From: Basidiobolus ranarum
Lineage: Eukaryota; Basidiobolomycota; Basidiobolomycetes; Basidiobolales
Assembly (NCBI GenBank): GCA_040143965.1
Contig: JASJQH010006963.1
Coordinates: forward strand, 1-31,793
Reading direction: 5' to 3'
Length of the DNA: 31,793 nucleotides
In this document: positions 22,827 through 31,793 of the stretch, one piece after another
How the letters are laid out: each line of letters starts with the position of its first letter
Position numbering within the stretch: the first letter of the stretch is position 1
Notes under the pieces: model-generated
Databases searched by the model: none
Told to the model about the DNA's origin: nothing
Seen by the model: only the letters and a program-made list of their open reading frames with translations
Made by a program: the position numbers and the translations under genes

Positions 22827-24204
22827 AATGAATTAGGGGATATGAGATGATAAATCAAGATGATTTCCACAAGTCACAGCTTTTAAAGGGCTACCCAGAA
22901 AATTTCTAATAAGTATGGAACATCGCAGCCTTCGAAAAAGGAAATAATGACAAATTCAGTGATTTGATAAGAGCTTCCTAACTTTCTCTGAAACCAATAG
23001 ACAACAGAATGATTGGTGATTCCCAAGAATACTTAGTTCCCTACTCCATAAGAACTCTTCCAATACAAAATAAGAAATCCGTAAAACCTAGAATGACGAA
23101 ACCAATCCAATAATTGACCACGGGATCATCCGGAACATTTCGATTCAGGGCGAATTCCGCCGAGGCATGCGTCTTTAGTGTACACCGACTGTATTGTAGG
23201 AATAAACGAAACAGGTTGCCACTACGTACCTACAAATCCTCAAATCATAGCGATAAGAGTTCTGATGAATTGTTCAAGTTGCACTGGCCCAGTTCACGTT
23301 TATGCCAGCTTTGTTGTACGGTACATATTAAATGTATATATAATTCCCAGTGACTGTTCTCACGATTGGTTACCACGTCTAAGCCTAACGATGTTTTTCT
23401 CAATAAAGTCTTATTCTGCATTAAGCCCCGCCCGCAACAACCGCCACCATCCCCGAAGTTCAGCATTTACAGTTCAACGTTAGGGAATATAGTGGGTTTA
23501 TAATTTCGTCGAAGTTTTGAACTACAGGCTCGTAAGTAACTAGCCGCTATGTTAACTCGAATTCGAAAGATGTAGGGATGTGGGCCAATTCCTTGACTAG
23601 GCTCTTGAAAGCGCATGAAACGTCACGTCTGGATGATAATGCAGTCAAGTATCGGTTGGAAGCAACTTAGCGGCCCAACTTGAGTGACTGCCAACAATAC
23701 AGTAGCGTTAAAGATCTACTATGGGGTATGAGGAGTAAACAGGGGATAACACTTGCGTTAATTATCCAGATTACTATGAAACCACCATACATAAGAAATA
23801 TTATGACTAACGATACTTACCGATAAGAGCAATCCGAAGCCTACATTACCTGTGGTATTTACCGTAGCAATCTAATTGCCATCAATCTTGGCATCTATAT
23901 TCATCCAAATAAGGAATCGGGGTCAAATATGTCAGAGCCAACTCCATATGCTACTAAATGCATACTAAGTTGAAACCTTCCTATTTTTAAGCATATGATC
24001 ATTACTTACACTATTTTATGTAATCTGTTCAAGCCAAGTAACAATTCGGCTGATGATCATGATCTGTATTAATAGTTTCAGGTTTTAATTTGACTCGATT
24101 TCGTAGAAATATTTTGCCAGTCAGGAGCAAAACATCTGCTTATTCACGTACCAATCGTATCTGGTTATATGCTTTCCAACTTTGGAAATGGAGCAATATT
24201 TCGA
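22827..24204. other. Non-coding interval with a possible transposon scrap
   Basis: Apart from the possible transposase remnant at 23178-23483 listed separately, nothing here looks like a gene. The sequence around 23100-23700 is less AT-rich than its surroundings, in keeping with inserted and decaying sequence. Confidence 0.4.
23178..23483 (+). mobile_element. Possible remnant of a pogo/Tigger-type DDE transposase
   Basis: A 101-codon frame includes INETGCHYVPTNPQIIAIR, followed about 25 residues later by VYASFVVRYILNVYIIP. In pogo/Tigger-type DDE transposases a stretch 'DETG...VP...viA..G' surrounds the first half of the catalytic core, followed by 'vtvla..nA.G..iPP.iif'. The spacing fits, but the first Asp is Asn here, the conserved Gly and PP are missing, and no other catalytic motif, inverted ends or TA target duplication was found. 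If it is a transposase it is dead and only a fragment. The resemblance could be chance. Confidence 0.25.
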
Positions 24205-24212
24205 TATAAAAG
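24205..24212 (+). promoter_or_regulatory. TATA box of the SLC35/DMT transporter gene
   Basis: TATAAAAG lies 107-114 bases before the ATG at 24319. It is a full consensus, followed by a C/T-rich stretch up to the start codon, as in many fungal core promoters. Confidence 0.5.
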
Positions 24213-24318
24213 CCCTGTCGGACTATACATGCCCCGTCAAATTCCAACCAGTGAATCTTCACTGATCTTTCCCCTTTGACCATTCTTTCTTTACGTCCCA
24301 TCCTTCAGTAGCCAAACC

Positions 24319-25649
24319 ATGCGGAAGGATACTACCGAGTCTACATTAAATCTACTACACAATGGAAGTAATATGGTGGATGAATCTATTGTCATCGAGT
24401 CTTCTCGAACTTATGAAGTAGAGCCAAAAGCAGAAACCCCTCCCAAAGCTATGCGCATCGCCGGTATCATTTTGTTGCTTATGTGTATTTTGGCATTTAC
24501 GGTTCAATCGGTAAGAGATATATCCATTTGGTACTTCATTATTACCTCATCTAACCGAGACTCTAGGAGGTGGCCCATCATCTTCAAACCGACCTGGGCT
24601 ATACACAGCCATATTTTATCTTGTAAGAGTCTATTTCTCGCATAATTATCATTTTACCTATTTTCCGTTGTCATATTAACCAGTATTGTATATTCAGGTG
24701 GGTCGCTCATTCGTCATTTATGTTTTTGTTTCCTATTCAGTTTTTAATTGAAAAGCTGAAGGGTAAAAGTTATAAAAAAACCTGCTTAGAAATTGTCGCT
24801 GATTCCAAAAAATTACTACAAGAATATCGCGGAGATCGTAAAGAGGAGCCTTCGATTAACTCTACCGTACTGCATCTAACCTACACCTCTATTGCTTTAG
24901 CCACATTACTGACCGCGGGATCTTACTTGTGGTATGTAGCCCTTGGGCTAACCACCATGGCTAGATTAACCGCCATTTATAATACCTCGTGCTTCTTTGC
25001 CTACGGCTTTTCCTTGTTTATACTGAACGAAAAGTTCATGTTTTCTAAGATCATCGCTTTGGCCGTCAGTATAGCCGGAGTAGTGGTTATGTCTTTTGGT
25101 GAGAGCCATGCCGAATCGAGCACCTTTGCCTCTTACAAAGCCACTATGGTCCTTGGTGATGTTGTCTCATGTGTATGCGCTCTGTTGATAGGCTTGTATG
25201 AAGTTGTCTACAAGAAATATACGGTGATACCAGAAAAACCCTCCATTCTATTTACTAATTTCTTCACGGGGCTAATCGGGGTTATGACGTTTTCCTTACA
25301 ATGGATACCAATTCTCGTCCTTCATCTGACCGGGGTTGAACCTTTCGTCGTACCAAGTAAAGAAATATTGACGTATTTGTGTTTGAACGCGTTTTTGGGA
25401 GTGGCTTACAATGGATGCTTCATGAGTGTCATCACCCTGACATCCCCCACTTTTGCCGCCTTGGGTATTATTCTAACTATTCCGGCTGTTGCGATGGCCG
25501 ATTTCCTAGTCAATGGTATCTCAGTTACCACTATAGAATTAGTGGGTGGAGCGTTTATCATTGCTGGCTTTGGAATATTCGGCTATGCAGACACCAAAGT
25601 AAGTGAATACAAGAAGGTGGATGTCGAGATGCAGGAAACGCAAAGGTAA
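24319..25649 (+). CDS. Drug/metabolite-superfamily transporter (SLC35F / YML018C-THI74-like)
   Basis: Model: exons 24319-24510, 24567-24622 and 24698-25649, 399 codons plus stop. DMT-superfamily proteins have ten helices in two EamA-like halves and move small solutes or nucleotide-type substrates across organelle membranes. Hydrophobic helices include MRIAGIILLLMCILAF near residue 45, LATLLTAGSYLWYVALGL and IIALAVSIAGVVVMSFGE. The signature LTTMARLTAIYNTSCFFAYG, then LFILNEKF, resembles the SLC35F-like group that holds yeast YML018C and its paralogue THI74. The loop after helix 3 is basic, and the tail ends SEYKKVDVEMQE in the cytosol. The second junction (TT|G) was chosen because it restores LWVAHSSFMFLFPIQF. 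The substrate cannot be read from sequence; the THI20 gene 0.8 kb away makes a thiamine-related role worth considering. Confidence 0.85.
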
Positions 25650-25801
25650 TACTTAAGCTGATGTCTCTCAAGTACATGATCATACGCATGTACATATATA
25701 TATACACGTACACTTCATCAACACCTTTCAACATCTGATTTCCCGTTGTAAATTACAATAATGCACTAGAGCTTGACAATTTTGACTTGACTTTTTTTTC
25801 A

Positions 25802-26217
25802 TTAATTTGTCCATAGAGGTTTTATCGCTATCACCAAATCTTGTGATTCAAGAGTATTTCTTGATAAAATCGAATGGATATTATGTAGAACATGAACCAA
25901 CGCAACAATAAATCGCTGAACCATCTGTATAGTCACTTCCTCTTCATTGCGAACCTGGAAAATCTGTCAGATTCATCTGGCTTCCAATTAATTCATTGTA
26001 GATCATCTGTACTGTATTGTGGTACCTTGTAGTAGGTTGATTTTGTAGCTCCATGCTCACCCTTAATTCTATAGAACAAGGACAAGGGCATGTGCTGCAT
26101 GAATTCACCAAATGCAGGTTTCTTGTACTACGGTGGCGATCTCCTTTGAGAAAGCTAATCAAAGATAACATGTTTGGATTAGGTACGCCGCCACCAATAG
26201 AGCACCTGGTTATCCAT
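25802..26217 (-). CDS. Small unrecognised multi-exon protein
   Basis: The last exon, 25954-25802, is well supported: 51 codons including stop, entered by an ideal acceptor (ctgacagattttccag), and encoding VRNEEEVTIQMVQRFIVALV then HVLHNIHSILSRNTLESQDL, a charged helix with hydrophobic heptads. Upstream, two overlapping frames can feed it in phase 0: one with SIELRVSMELQNQPTTRYHN (donor gtacag), the other with FGEFMQHMPLSLFYRIKGEH (donor gtacca). A start ATG at 26217 (MDNQVLYWW), with a 43-base intron gtacct...ctcaaag, fits the first option, giving about 104 residues. I recognise no family. It lies between the transporter gene and THI20, on the THI20 strand, with its start about 225 bases beyond the THI20 stop. 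Confidence 0.42.
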
Positions 26218-26442
26218 GATGTCACTTTAAGTTAGAGGAAAAAGAAATTGACTATTTGAGTGGGAGATGATGTAATGGTTGGATTAATTTGGATTTAAAA
26301 GCACAAAATGTGTTTAATCTGAAAGTATACATAAGTATTCACATCTATCTCGGGTTAATTTCATCCGATATCTCTATAGTGCTTAAAGCATGGCATGGCA
26401 TGGCATGACATCCATACTATTGATTAACCCTATCGTTTGACT

Positions 26443-28546
26443 CTAAATAGAAGGGTTACCAGCTTTTAGACTTTCATTCCAAAACTCTACTTCAAGTCGA
26501 GCGCAACTGCGAAAGATTTGGGTCAATTCTCGAAGCTTTGTCTCTGAAGGTGGGTAAGTTACGGAGAATTTCTCCAAGGAATCTAAAGTATTATTATTAG
26601 AAGGGTAGTTTAGTCGTTGGGGTGCTGATTACAACCAACCTTTGACTTCTTTCACACTTTCCACCATTTCCGAGTGAGAAAGCGCTTCAATCCATGCCCA
26701 GTAGGGATTTCCCTCTAACAGTAAAATGATTAATCATATAGTGTGATTGAAAAATGGGTTACCTTCATCGATAATTACCTCTCTTTGTATTGGGGTTATT
26801 TACCAAAGCCAATCCCATTTCCAAATAGCCAATCATACAAGGAATCAAAGCTACTTTGAAGCCGAATGCATCGCTGGAATGTCCTTGATCTAGAATATAA
26901 CGTGAATACGCTACTGTTGCGTTATCTTCAGTGGTTCTTTCCAGTTCATCTACACTGACACCCCATTGTAAGCATAGCTGAGTAGGGTAATAAGAAATTG
27001 GTCAATACCAGATTGATTTCAATATGTTGGAAGAAAGTAAAGTCCGAACCTTCAAATAACGCTCAATTTCTTTTCCTACTTCGATAACCGTCTTAGCTGC
27101 AGATGCGATTTCTGATATGGTCTGACTTTTGTAGCTTGCTAATGCGCACGCACGAGCATACTGATGCAAGTACAAGTAATTCTGCTTAAGAAAGTGCACA
27201 AACGCTCTCTTGGGTAGGGTGCCATTACCAAGTTGTTCAACAAACGGATGCTTCACATAACTTTCCCAAATATCCGAAGATTGCTCAATAAGATACGATA
27301 TTAAGGGGTATGGATAAGCCGATGTGGGACTTAATATTGAAATAAGTAAAGTCAGAATTGTTGAAAAATTGGATGTGCTTTGCTTCAATATGTGATAGTA
27401 GGCTGCTTAATTTACTTACGGCGAAATAGGAAGTCTAACCAAAGAGTGGTAGTGATTGAGAGATCCATGCCCTTCTCCGACTGAAAAGCCATATTTAATG
27501 GCATTAGCCACATATCTGATTCCCTTAATTATAGCTTCGTTAGCTGTTCCCATAAATATGTATTGTTTAGCGCAATATCTCAGGTCGAAGATGCTCATAG
27601 TACAAATTTCTACTTACTATCAACGCCGTTAGCCAATTCAGCAGCAATGGCTGCGCTTAAGGTGCAACCAGTTCCGTGAGTATTATTGCTTTTGATGTAT
27701 GGCTTTCTCATTTCAAAATAAGAATCGTTCAATGCATCATAGACGACATCTATAACAAACATCTCTCCTTTGAACAGGGTTGGGTCTACCTTGTTAAGTT
27801 CCTGGTCGAAAATCAAATGGCCACCTTTGAGAATAACATACTTCGGACCAAAGGAAGCGATTTCCTTGGCAGCATGTTTCATAGCATCTAAAGTTTCTAT
27901 TGTTTGAGTTATACGATTGTTTTCATTATCAGATAGTAGAACCTCTGCTTCGGGAACGTTGGGAGTGACAATATACGTAATGGGGAGAACAACATGTTTT
28001 AGGGTCTGTATGGAACTTGCTTTTAGAAGTACAGTCCCCGAAGTAGATACCATAACTGGATCTACCACGAGTTTTGGCTTGGTAGTTTTGTAATGTTCTT
28101 TCAACACCTGTACAATGACTTCCATTGTTTCCGCATCGCCAAGCATGCCTTTGAGGTAAAATTCGAAACGTTAGTTCATTTAACAAAGTTCAGCGATAAA
28201 TCTAGATAAATACCGGTTTTGATGGCATCAGCTCCAATGTCACTTAAAACTGTCGTCAACTGGTTTCTCACAAATTCTGGCTTCATTAATTCCACTCCAT
28301 TTACTCCTTTGGAATTCTGGGAGGTAACTGCAGTAAGAACTGAGGTACCATATACTTGTAAAGAAGTAAAGGTCTTAATATCAGCTTGAATTCCTGCACC
28401 TCTAGAACGAGCAGGTTATTTGGGAATTATTGTACTGGCGAGAACATTGTAATTTGTAAGTTTGTAAAAAACACTTACCCTCCGCTATCACTACCAGCGA
28501 TAGTCAAAGCCTTTGGCAGTCTCTTTTCTGTAGCTAAGTTAATCAT
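26443..28546 (-). CDS. THI20: THI20-type bifunctional HMP(-P) kinase / TenA thiaminase II
   Basis: Eight exons: 28546-28479, 28401-28214, 28148-27618, 27543-27420, 27329-27050, 26977-26779, 26714-26640 and 26582-26443; 534 codons plus stop, against 551 residues in yeast Thi20. The N-terminal ThiD domain phosphorylates hydroxymethylpyrimidine and its monophosphate for thiamine synthesis. It has ALTIAGSDSGGGAGIQADIK, ALGT-like VYGTSVLTAVTSQNS, VVDPVMVSTSG and NTHGTGCTLSAAIAAEL. The C-terminal TenA domain (about 310-534) hydrolyses or salvages thiamine breakdown products. It shows HPFVEQLGNGTLP, FLKQNYLYLHQYARACAL, LCLQWGVSVDEL and IPCMIGYLEMG, whose Cys matches the TenA nucleophile. All phases close. 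The start ATG could lie further upstream, because the open frame continues about 20 codons. One donor is gttcgg (27049) and one gttggt (26639). Confidence 0.93.
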
Positions 28547-28920
28547 CAATAAGGACGATATTTCGACGGTGAACCTCGAATGATGTTCATATTGAGGCAA
28601 TTATTTGCTTTCGAAAAGTTGTGGATATAAATATAGATAGCAGATGAACACGTGTTTGATAAATAAAATCAATCCAAATCTAGTCAACGAACATTATCAA
28701 ATCTTAACGGCTTTACAGTCGCTTCATCCATGGTTATTTTTGGGGGAGGGGATGATTTGAGAGCATGTGAAATATCTTGAATTTCAATTACAAATCGATA
28801 TTTTTTATCATGGGGATCAGGTTGGTCCGATTGCCAAAATATCCATCACTTGATTGTACTACTTAATATAATCAATCTATAATCTAAATCCTCACCAAAA
28901 TCGATTAGCACCATTTGGGA
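28547..28920. promoter_or_regulatory. Divergent promoter between THI20 and the mitochondrial carrier
   Basis: These 374 bases separate two genes read outwards. A CACGTG core (28649-28654), the type bound by bHLH regulators, lies near the THI20 side, and a G-run (gggggagggg, near 28742) lies mid-way. Shared control of the two genes is inference. Confidence 0.4.
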
Positions 28921-30421
28921 ATGGCGAATTCTCATTTCACTACAGTACTTTCGTGGTCACGAGTGAACTAGTTCTTATAACTGTGAAAGACCTGACTAGA
29001 ACAGTTAACCTCAGCTTACCAAATGGGTATGTATGGACTTTATCTTTTACTGCGATACTTGATATAGTATTTATTAAATTGAACTTATTTTTAGCCGAAA
29101 GTGTTCACGATTTTGTTGCCGGTTTGTACCAGTTTATCATATAATCTGAGTTGTCTATCTAACCAGGTACACTTTATGTAGGATATATTAGTGGAGTTGC
29201 GGGCATCGTAGTTGGGAGTCCGCTCGATGTTTTGAAGGTATCTTATCGTCAGCAGTTGTACCTTTCATTAATGTTAGAGGTATTCATTGGCTCTTATTCT
29301 AAAAGGTGAGACTCCAAACAACATCAGAATCAGGAGCAACGTCTGGAATCTACAGACAGCTTCAACATATGGTCAAAGCTGAAGGGGTATGTGACTCATT
29401 TTCTGACCAGTCTTTATGTAAAGTGGTTTCTTACAAGCATTAAGCTAGGTGCATGGTTCAAAGGAATCGCTTCCCCCATTGTTGGTCTGGCAGGGTTGAA
29501 TTCGGTTCTATTTGTCTCCTACGGATCCACTCTACGAGCCTTGGAAAGACGAAGCTCATATAATGTTGACCAAAATACCAATCAATTAGCCCCTCTGAGT
29601 CATGTTTATACGGCAGGATTTGTTGCCGGAACTGCATGCTTCATTGTTAGGTATGAATATCTTGACGAATCACATTTTTTTGTTTGTAAGCTCAATTGAT
29701 TTCGTTTCAGTTGCCCAACGGAGCTCATAAAATGTAGAGCTCAAGTGTTAATTGCTCAGAAAACTCTGGATGTAGGAAAAGGGCAGCTTAAACCGCAACT
29801 CACTCAGAAGCCAAGTTCTTGGAATATGGCTAGAGCAATTGTCAGAGAGTCTGGATTTCAAGGTAAGTTAGGATAACATCACTCAGATAGAATGGTGTTG
29901 GAACTGACTGACTGTGACTAGGACTCTACCGTGGTGGAGTAGTTACTGCGATTCGAGATGCCCCTGGATACGGCGTTTATTTTTGGTATATTTTAGTCAC
30001 TTTGATACTAGAAAATGTTACATCCTCTAAATGATTATTCAGGGTATACGAAGTTTTCAAACGACAATTGAATGCTAACTCCGGAGATGCTACCGGTTGG
30101 AACGCCGTTAAGCTTATTTTGGCTGGTGGCTTTGCGGGTACATGTTCTTGGGTTAGCATATATCCTTTAGGTAAGTTAGAGTAATCACTCGTCATTAGTT
30201 ACATCATTTACCAATTTTCCACCCAAGATGTTATCAAATCCAGGATTCAAACCCAAGCATTGTTATCTGTTGGCCAAAGGGGGGCATTAATGTGTGCTAA
30301 ACAAATGTATCAAAAAGAAGGGTTGTCCAGTTTTACCAGAGGTCTTTGGCCCACTATAGTACGCGCCTTTCCAGTTAACGCGGTGACCTTTTTAACATAT
30401 GAAGCAATCATGGATGGTTAG
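28921..30421 (+). CDS. Mitochondrial carrier (SLC25 family) transporter
   Basis: Ten exons: 28921-28944, 29005-29026, 29095-29121, 29167-29237, 29306-29386, 29445-29650, 29711-29862, 29922-29985, 30043-30170 and 30228-30421; 322 codons plus stop, the usual carrier length. Three repeats of about 100 residues each carry the carrier signature: GSPLDVLKVRLQT, SCPTELIKCRAQ and YPLDVIKSRIQT. Six hydrophobic helices include AGTLYVGYISGVAGIVVG. The second repeat has YRGGVVTAIRDAPGYGVYFW, resembling the carnitine/amino-acid branch (ORT1/Crc1/SLC25A29-48 kind), but the exact substrate cannot be decided. The first three exons are tiny (22-27 bases) and were joined because they restore an unbroken frame into VHDFVAG; they are less sure than the rest. 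The gene is head-to-head with THI20. Confidence 0.9.
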
Positions 30422-30743
30422 AAAGTACTGACAGTTCACTGTTGACAGATCTACCAACTCAAGGTACTGAAATTGTAAAAAAGATTCTCTCCTAATTTCC
30501 ACCATTAGATATTTTTTGTTCATTCATATCCCACTTGTCATTTGCATTGGAATGGGAATTTCCATCATCTATGAAATTATTATACACCTCATATTGGTCA
30601 TAAATTATTGGGATTTTTTAACCGCAAAAACAGCCAAGAAATTTATGTGACTACATGTTAAACACAATTTGATAATATTATAATGGTATATTTTGATTCC
30701 TACTTATCCAATATTGGTTGGTAATATTTTTCAGTCACCTGTC
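30422..30743. other. Intergenic strip between the carrier gene and the Copia LTR
   Basis: 3' flank of the carrier gene, AT-rich, with no coding frame. The bases just before the LTR (ctgtc) would be one half of a target-site duplication whose partner lies outside the window. Confidence 0.5.
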
Positions 30744-31730
30744 TGTTGAAATTAGCATTGCCTAAACACCTATATAGTCATATATAACTTAGTATTTAGT
30801 TATCCTATATTGAACTAAGATATTGCCCATTATTCTCAGGAGGAATTTACCTAGAAGTTCTTGGATATATGGATTTCCAAGCTTGTTTTAGAAGCCCCAA
30901 ACTTTGTGCACATAATCCTGGGACCCTTAAATATTTCTAATTAGAACATAGAAGCCATAGATATGTTACTTTCCGCTCCTAATATATGTTAAAGTATCTG
31001 GGAGCCTATTGGAATTTGGGTATCTATTTCCAGTATATCATTTTCAAAGTTGATTCTAGTACTTGTTAGCTCAACATTCCTTTCCAAATTTGCTAATATT
31101 GAATATGAACTGATGAGAAATTGATTTTTAGCAAAAAGCAAATTTCATTGATTAGAAGATTTCAGATTTTCTTCAACCAATGCAATGTCACTGGACTTGA
31201 TGATTTGATATATGCCAGCAATTAGGGGATGATAACATTTCTACTCATATTCTAATATGATACATTTAATTGCATTTTTGTGCAATTTTCTATGTCATAG
31301 TTGATCTAAATATTTGAGATTGTTCAGATTAGGCTTCTTTCCAGTCCAAATTTTAATAGTAGTTTTAATGTCAGGGTTGCTACTGTTTAAGTATTTCGGA
31401 GCCTGTTGGAAGTGGCTTGGAGAATTAGAGGAATTGGTGGTATTCACTTGTTGATTTATTGAGTAGAAAGTTGACCTTTGTAGTTTTGTCAAGATATAAG
31501 CAAACTAGTGTGTAGAATATGTTAAGGAAAGTCCCAGTAACATATGCACAAAGTTTGGGGCTTCTAGTACAAGTTTGAAAAATCCATATATCTGAGAACT
31601 TCTAAGTTGGTAAAATTTTCTAAGTAAGTTCCAATTGAGAATAATAGATAATATCTTTGTGAATTATAAGATAACTAAGTAATAAGCTATATATGACTAT
31701 ATAGGTGCTTAGGCAATGCTAATTTCAACA
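30744..31730 (-). repeat. Copia 3' LTR with long inverted arms
   Basis: It begins tgttgaaattagcattgcc on the plus strand and ends ggcaatgctaatttcaaca, each the reverse complement of the other. The inverted match continues inwards, imperfectly, through 30744-30914 and about 31542-31730; for example aagccccaaactttgtgcac on one side against gcacaaagtttggggcttct on the other. Inside, a short motif of the kind 'ggagcctgttggaa' occurs twice about 390 bases apart (near 31010 and 31399), which accounts for the extra length over the left copy. Confidence 0.85.
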
Positions 31731-31741
31731 CTCTCCCTCAA
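31731..31741 (-). promoter_or_regulatory. Polypurine tract of the Copia element
   Basis: The minus strand reads ttgagggagag directly before the LTR's TG, the standard site for priming plus-strand DNA in LTR elements. It sits between the pol stop codon and the LTR with no spacer. Confidence 0.8.
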
Positions 31742-31793
31742 CTAAATAGTCATATAAACTAATCCTAATAAAGGTCTAAATTTCTCAAATTTC

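Larger units (their letters stand above)
30744..31793 (-). mobile_element. 3' end of a Ty1/Copia LTR retrotransposon (runs off the window)
   Basis: The element lies on the minus strand and enters from the right edge. Three parts can be read: the last codons of pol (31742-31792), a purine tract (31731-31741) and the 3' LTR (30744-31730, 987 bases, TG...CA ends). The pol tail, KFEKFRPLLGL before the stop, matches the C-terminus of Copia RNase H. The junction of stop codon, purine tract and LTR is intact, which suggests a younger copy than the LTR at 353-926. Whether the whole element is intact cannot be said, because its body lies outside. Confidence 0.85.

Noticed and set aside
26385-26412. 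CATGG tandem repeat that looked like a possible minisatellite or CRISPR-like unit
   Set aside because: Only three or four 5-base units (catgg/catga); simple slippage explains it.
28547-28760. TPP riboswitch ahead of THI20
   Set aside because: Some fungal thiamine genes carry one in a leader intron, but I find no paired CTGAGA / ACCTGATC-type cores here. The CTGAGA copies in the window lie inside the LTRs and lack the rest.

Overview
The window reads as nuclear DNA of a fungus, AT-rich and full of short introns. Every multi-exon model below uses GT-AG introns of about 33-100 bases with a near-acceptor branch site, and the gene set is fungal: a Tof1/Swi1 fork-protection protein, a Cdc25-type Ras exchange factor, a bifunctional THI20-type thiamine enzyme, an ML-domain lipid-transfer protein and a cAMP-receptor-type GPCR. 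The class E GPCR and the SH3-WW-WW Ras exchange factor lean towards an early-diverging lineage, but this is inference; no rRNA or other marker is present to fix the species.

Layout, left to right. 1-2251 is gene-free and holds a decayed LTR (353-926) and a small hairpin. 2252-2931 (-) is a mitochondrial peroxiredoxin. 2932-4826 has no recognisable gene apart from a doubtful small spliced ORF. 4827-7697 (+) is a signalling block: a G-protein gamma subunit, an unrecognised multi-exon gene and a seven-helix receptor. 8139-11586 (-) is Tof1/Swi1. About 12410-14900 (-) holds a MoxR-like AAA+ homologue whose frame is interrupted. 16333-20349 (+) is the Ras exchange factor. 20350-22325 is gene-free. 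22326-22826 (-) is a secreted ML-domain protein. 22827-24318 is non-coding with a possible DNA-transposon scrap. 24319-25649 (+) is an SLC35/DMT transporter, 25802-26217 (-) a small unrecognised gene, 26443-28546 (-) THI20, and 28921-30421 (+) a mitochondrial carrier sharing a 374-base divergent promoter with THI20. The right edge (30744-31793) enters a Ty1/Copia element on the minus strand: its LTR, the purine tract and the last codons of pol.

Two functional themes stand out. The gamma subunit and the GPCR lie within 3 kb of each other, with a RasGEF 9 kb further on; these are parts of nutrient/pheromone-type signalling. The stretch from 24 to 30 kb joins a transporter resembling the yeast THI74/YML018C family, THI20 and a mitochondrial carrier, which may be a small thiamine neighbourhood. 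The most unusual structure is in the LTRs: both copies carry roughly 165-190-base inverted arms, so each LTR is a near-palindrome.

All splice models were made by eye from reading frame, splice-site consensus and family resemblance. Totals were checked to be multiples of three, but nothing was aligned by computer.
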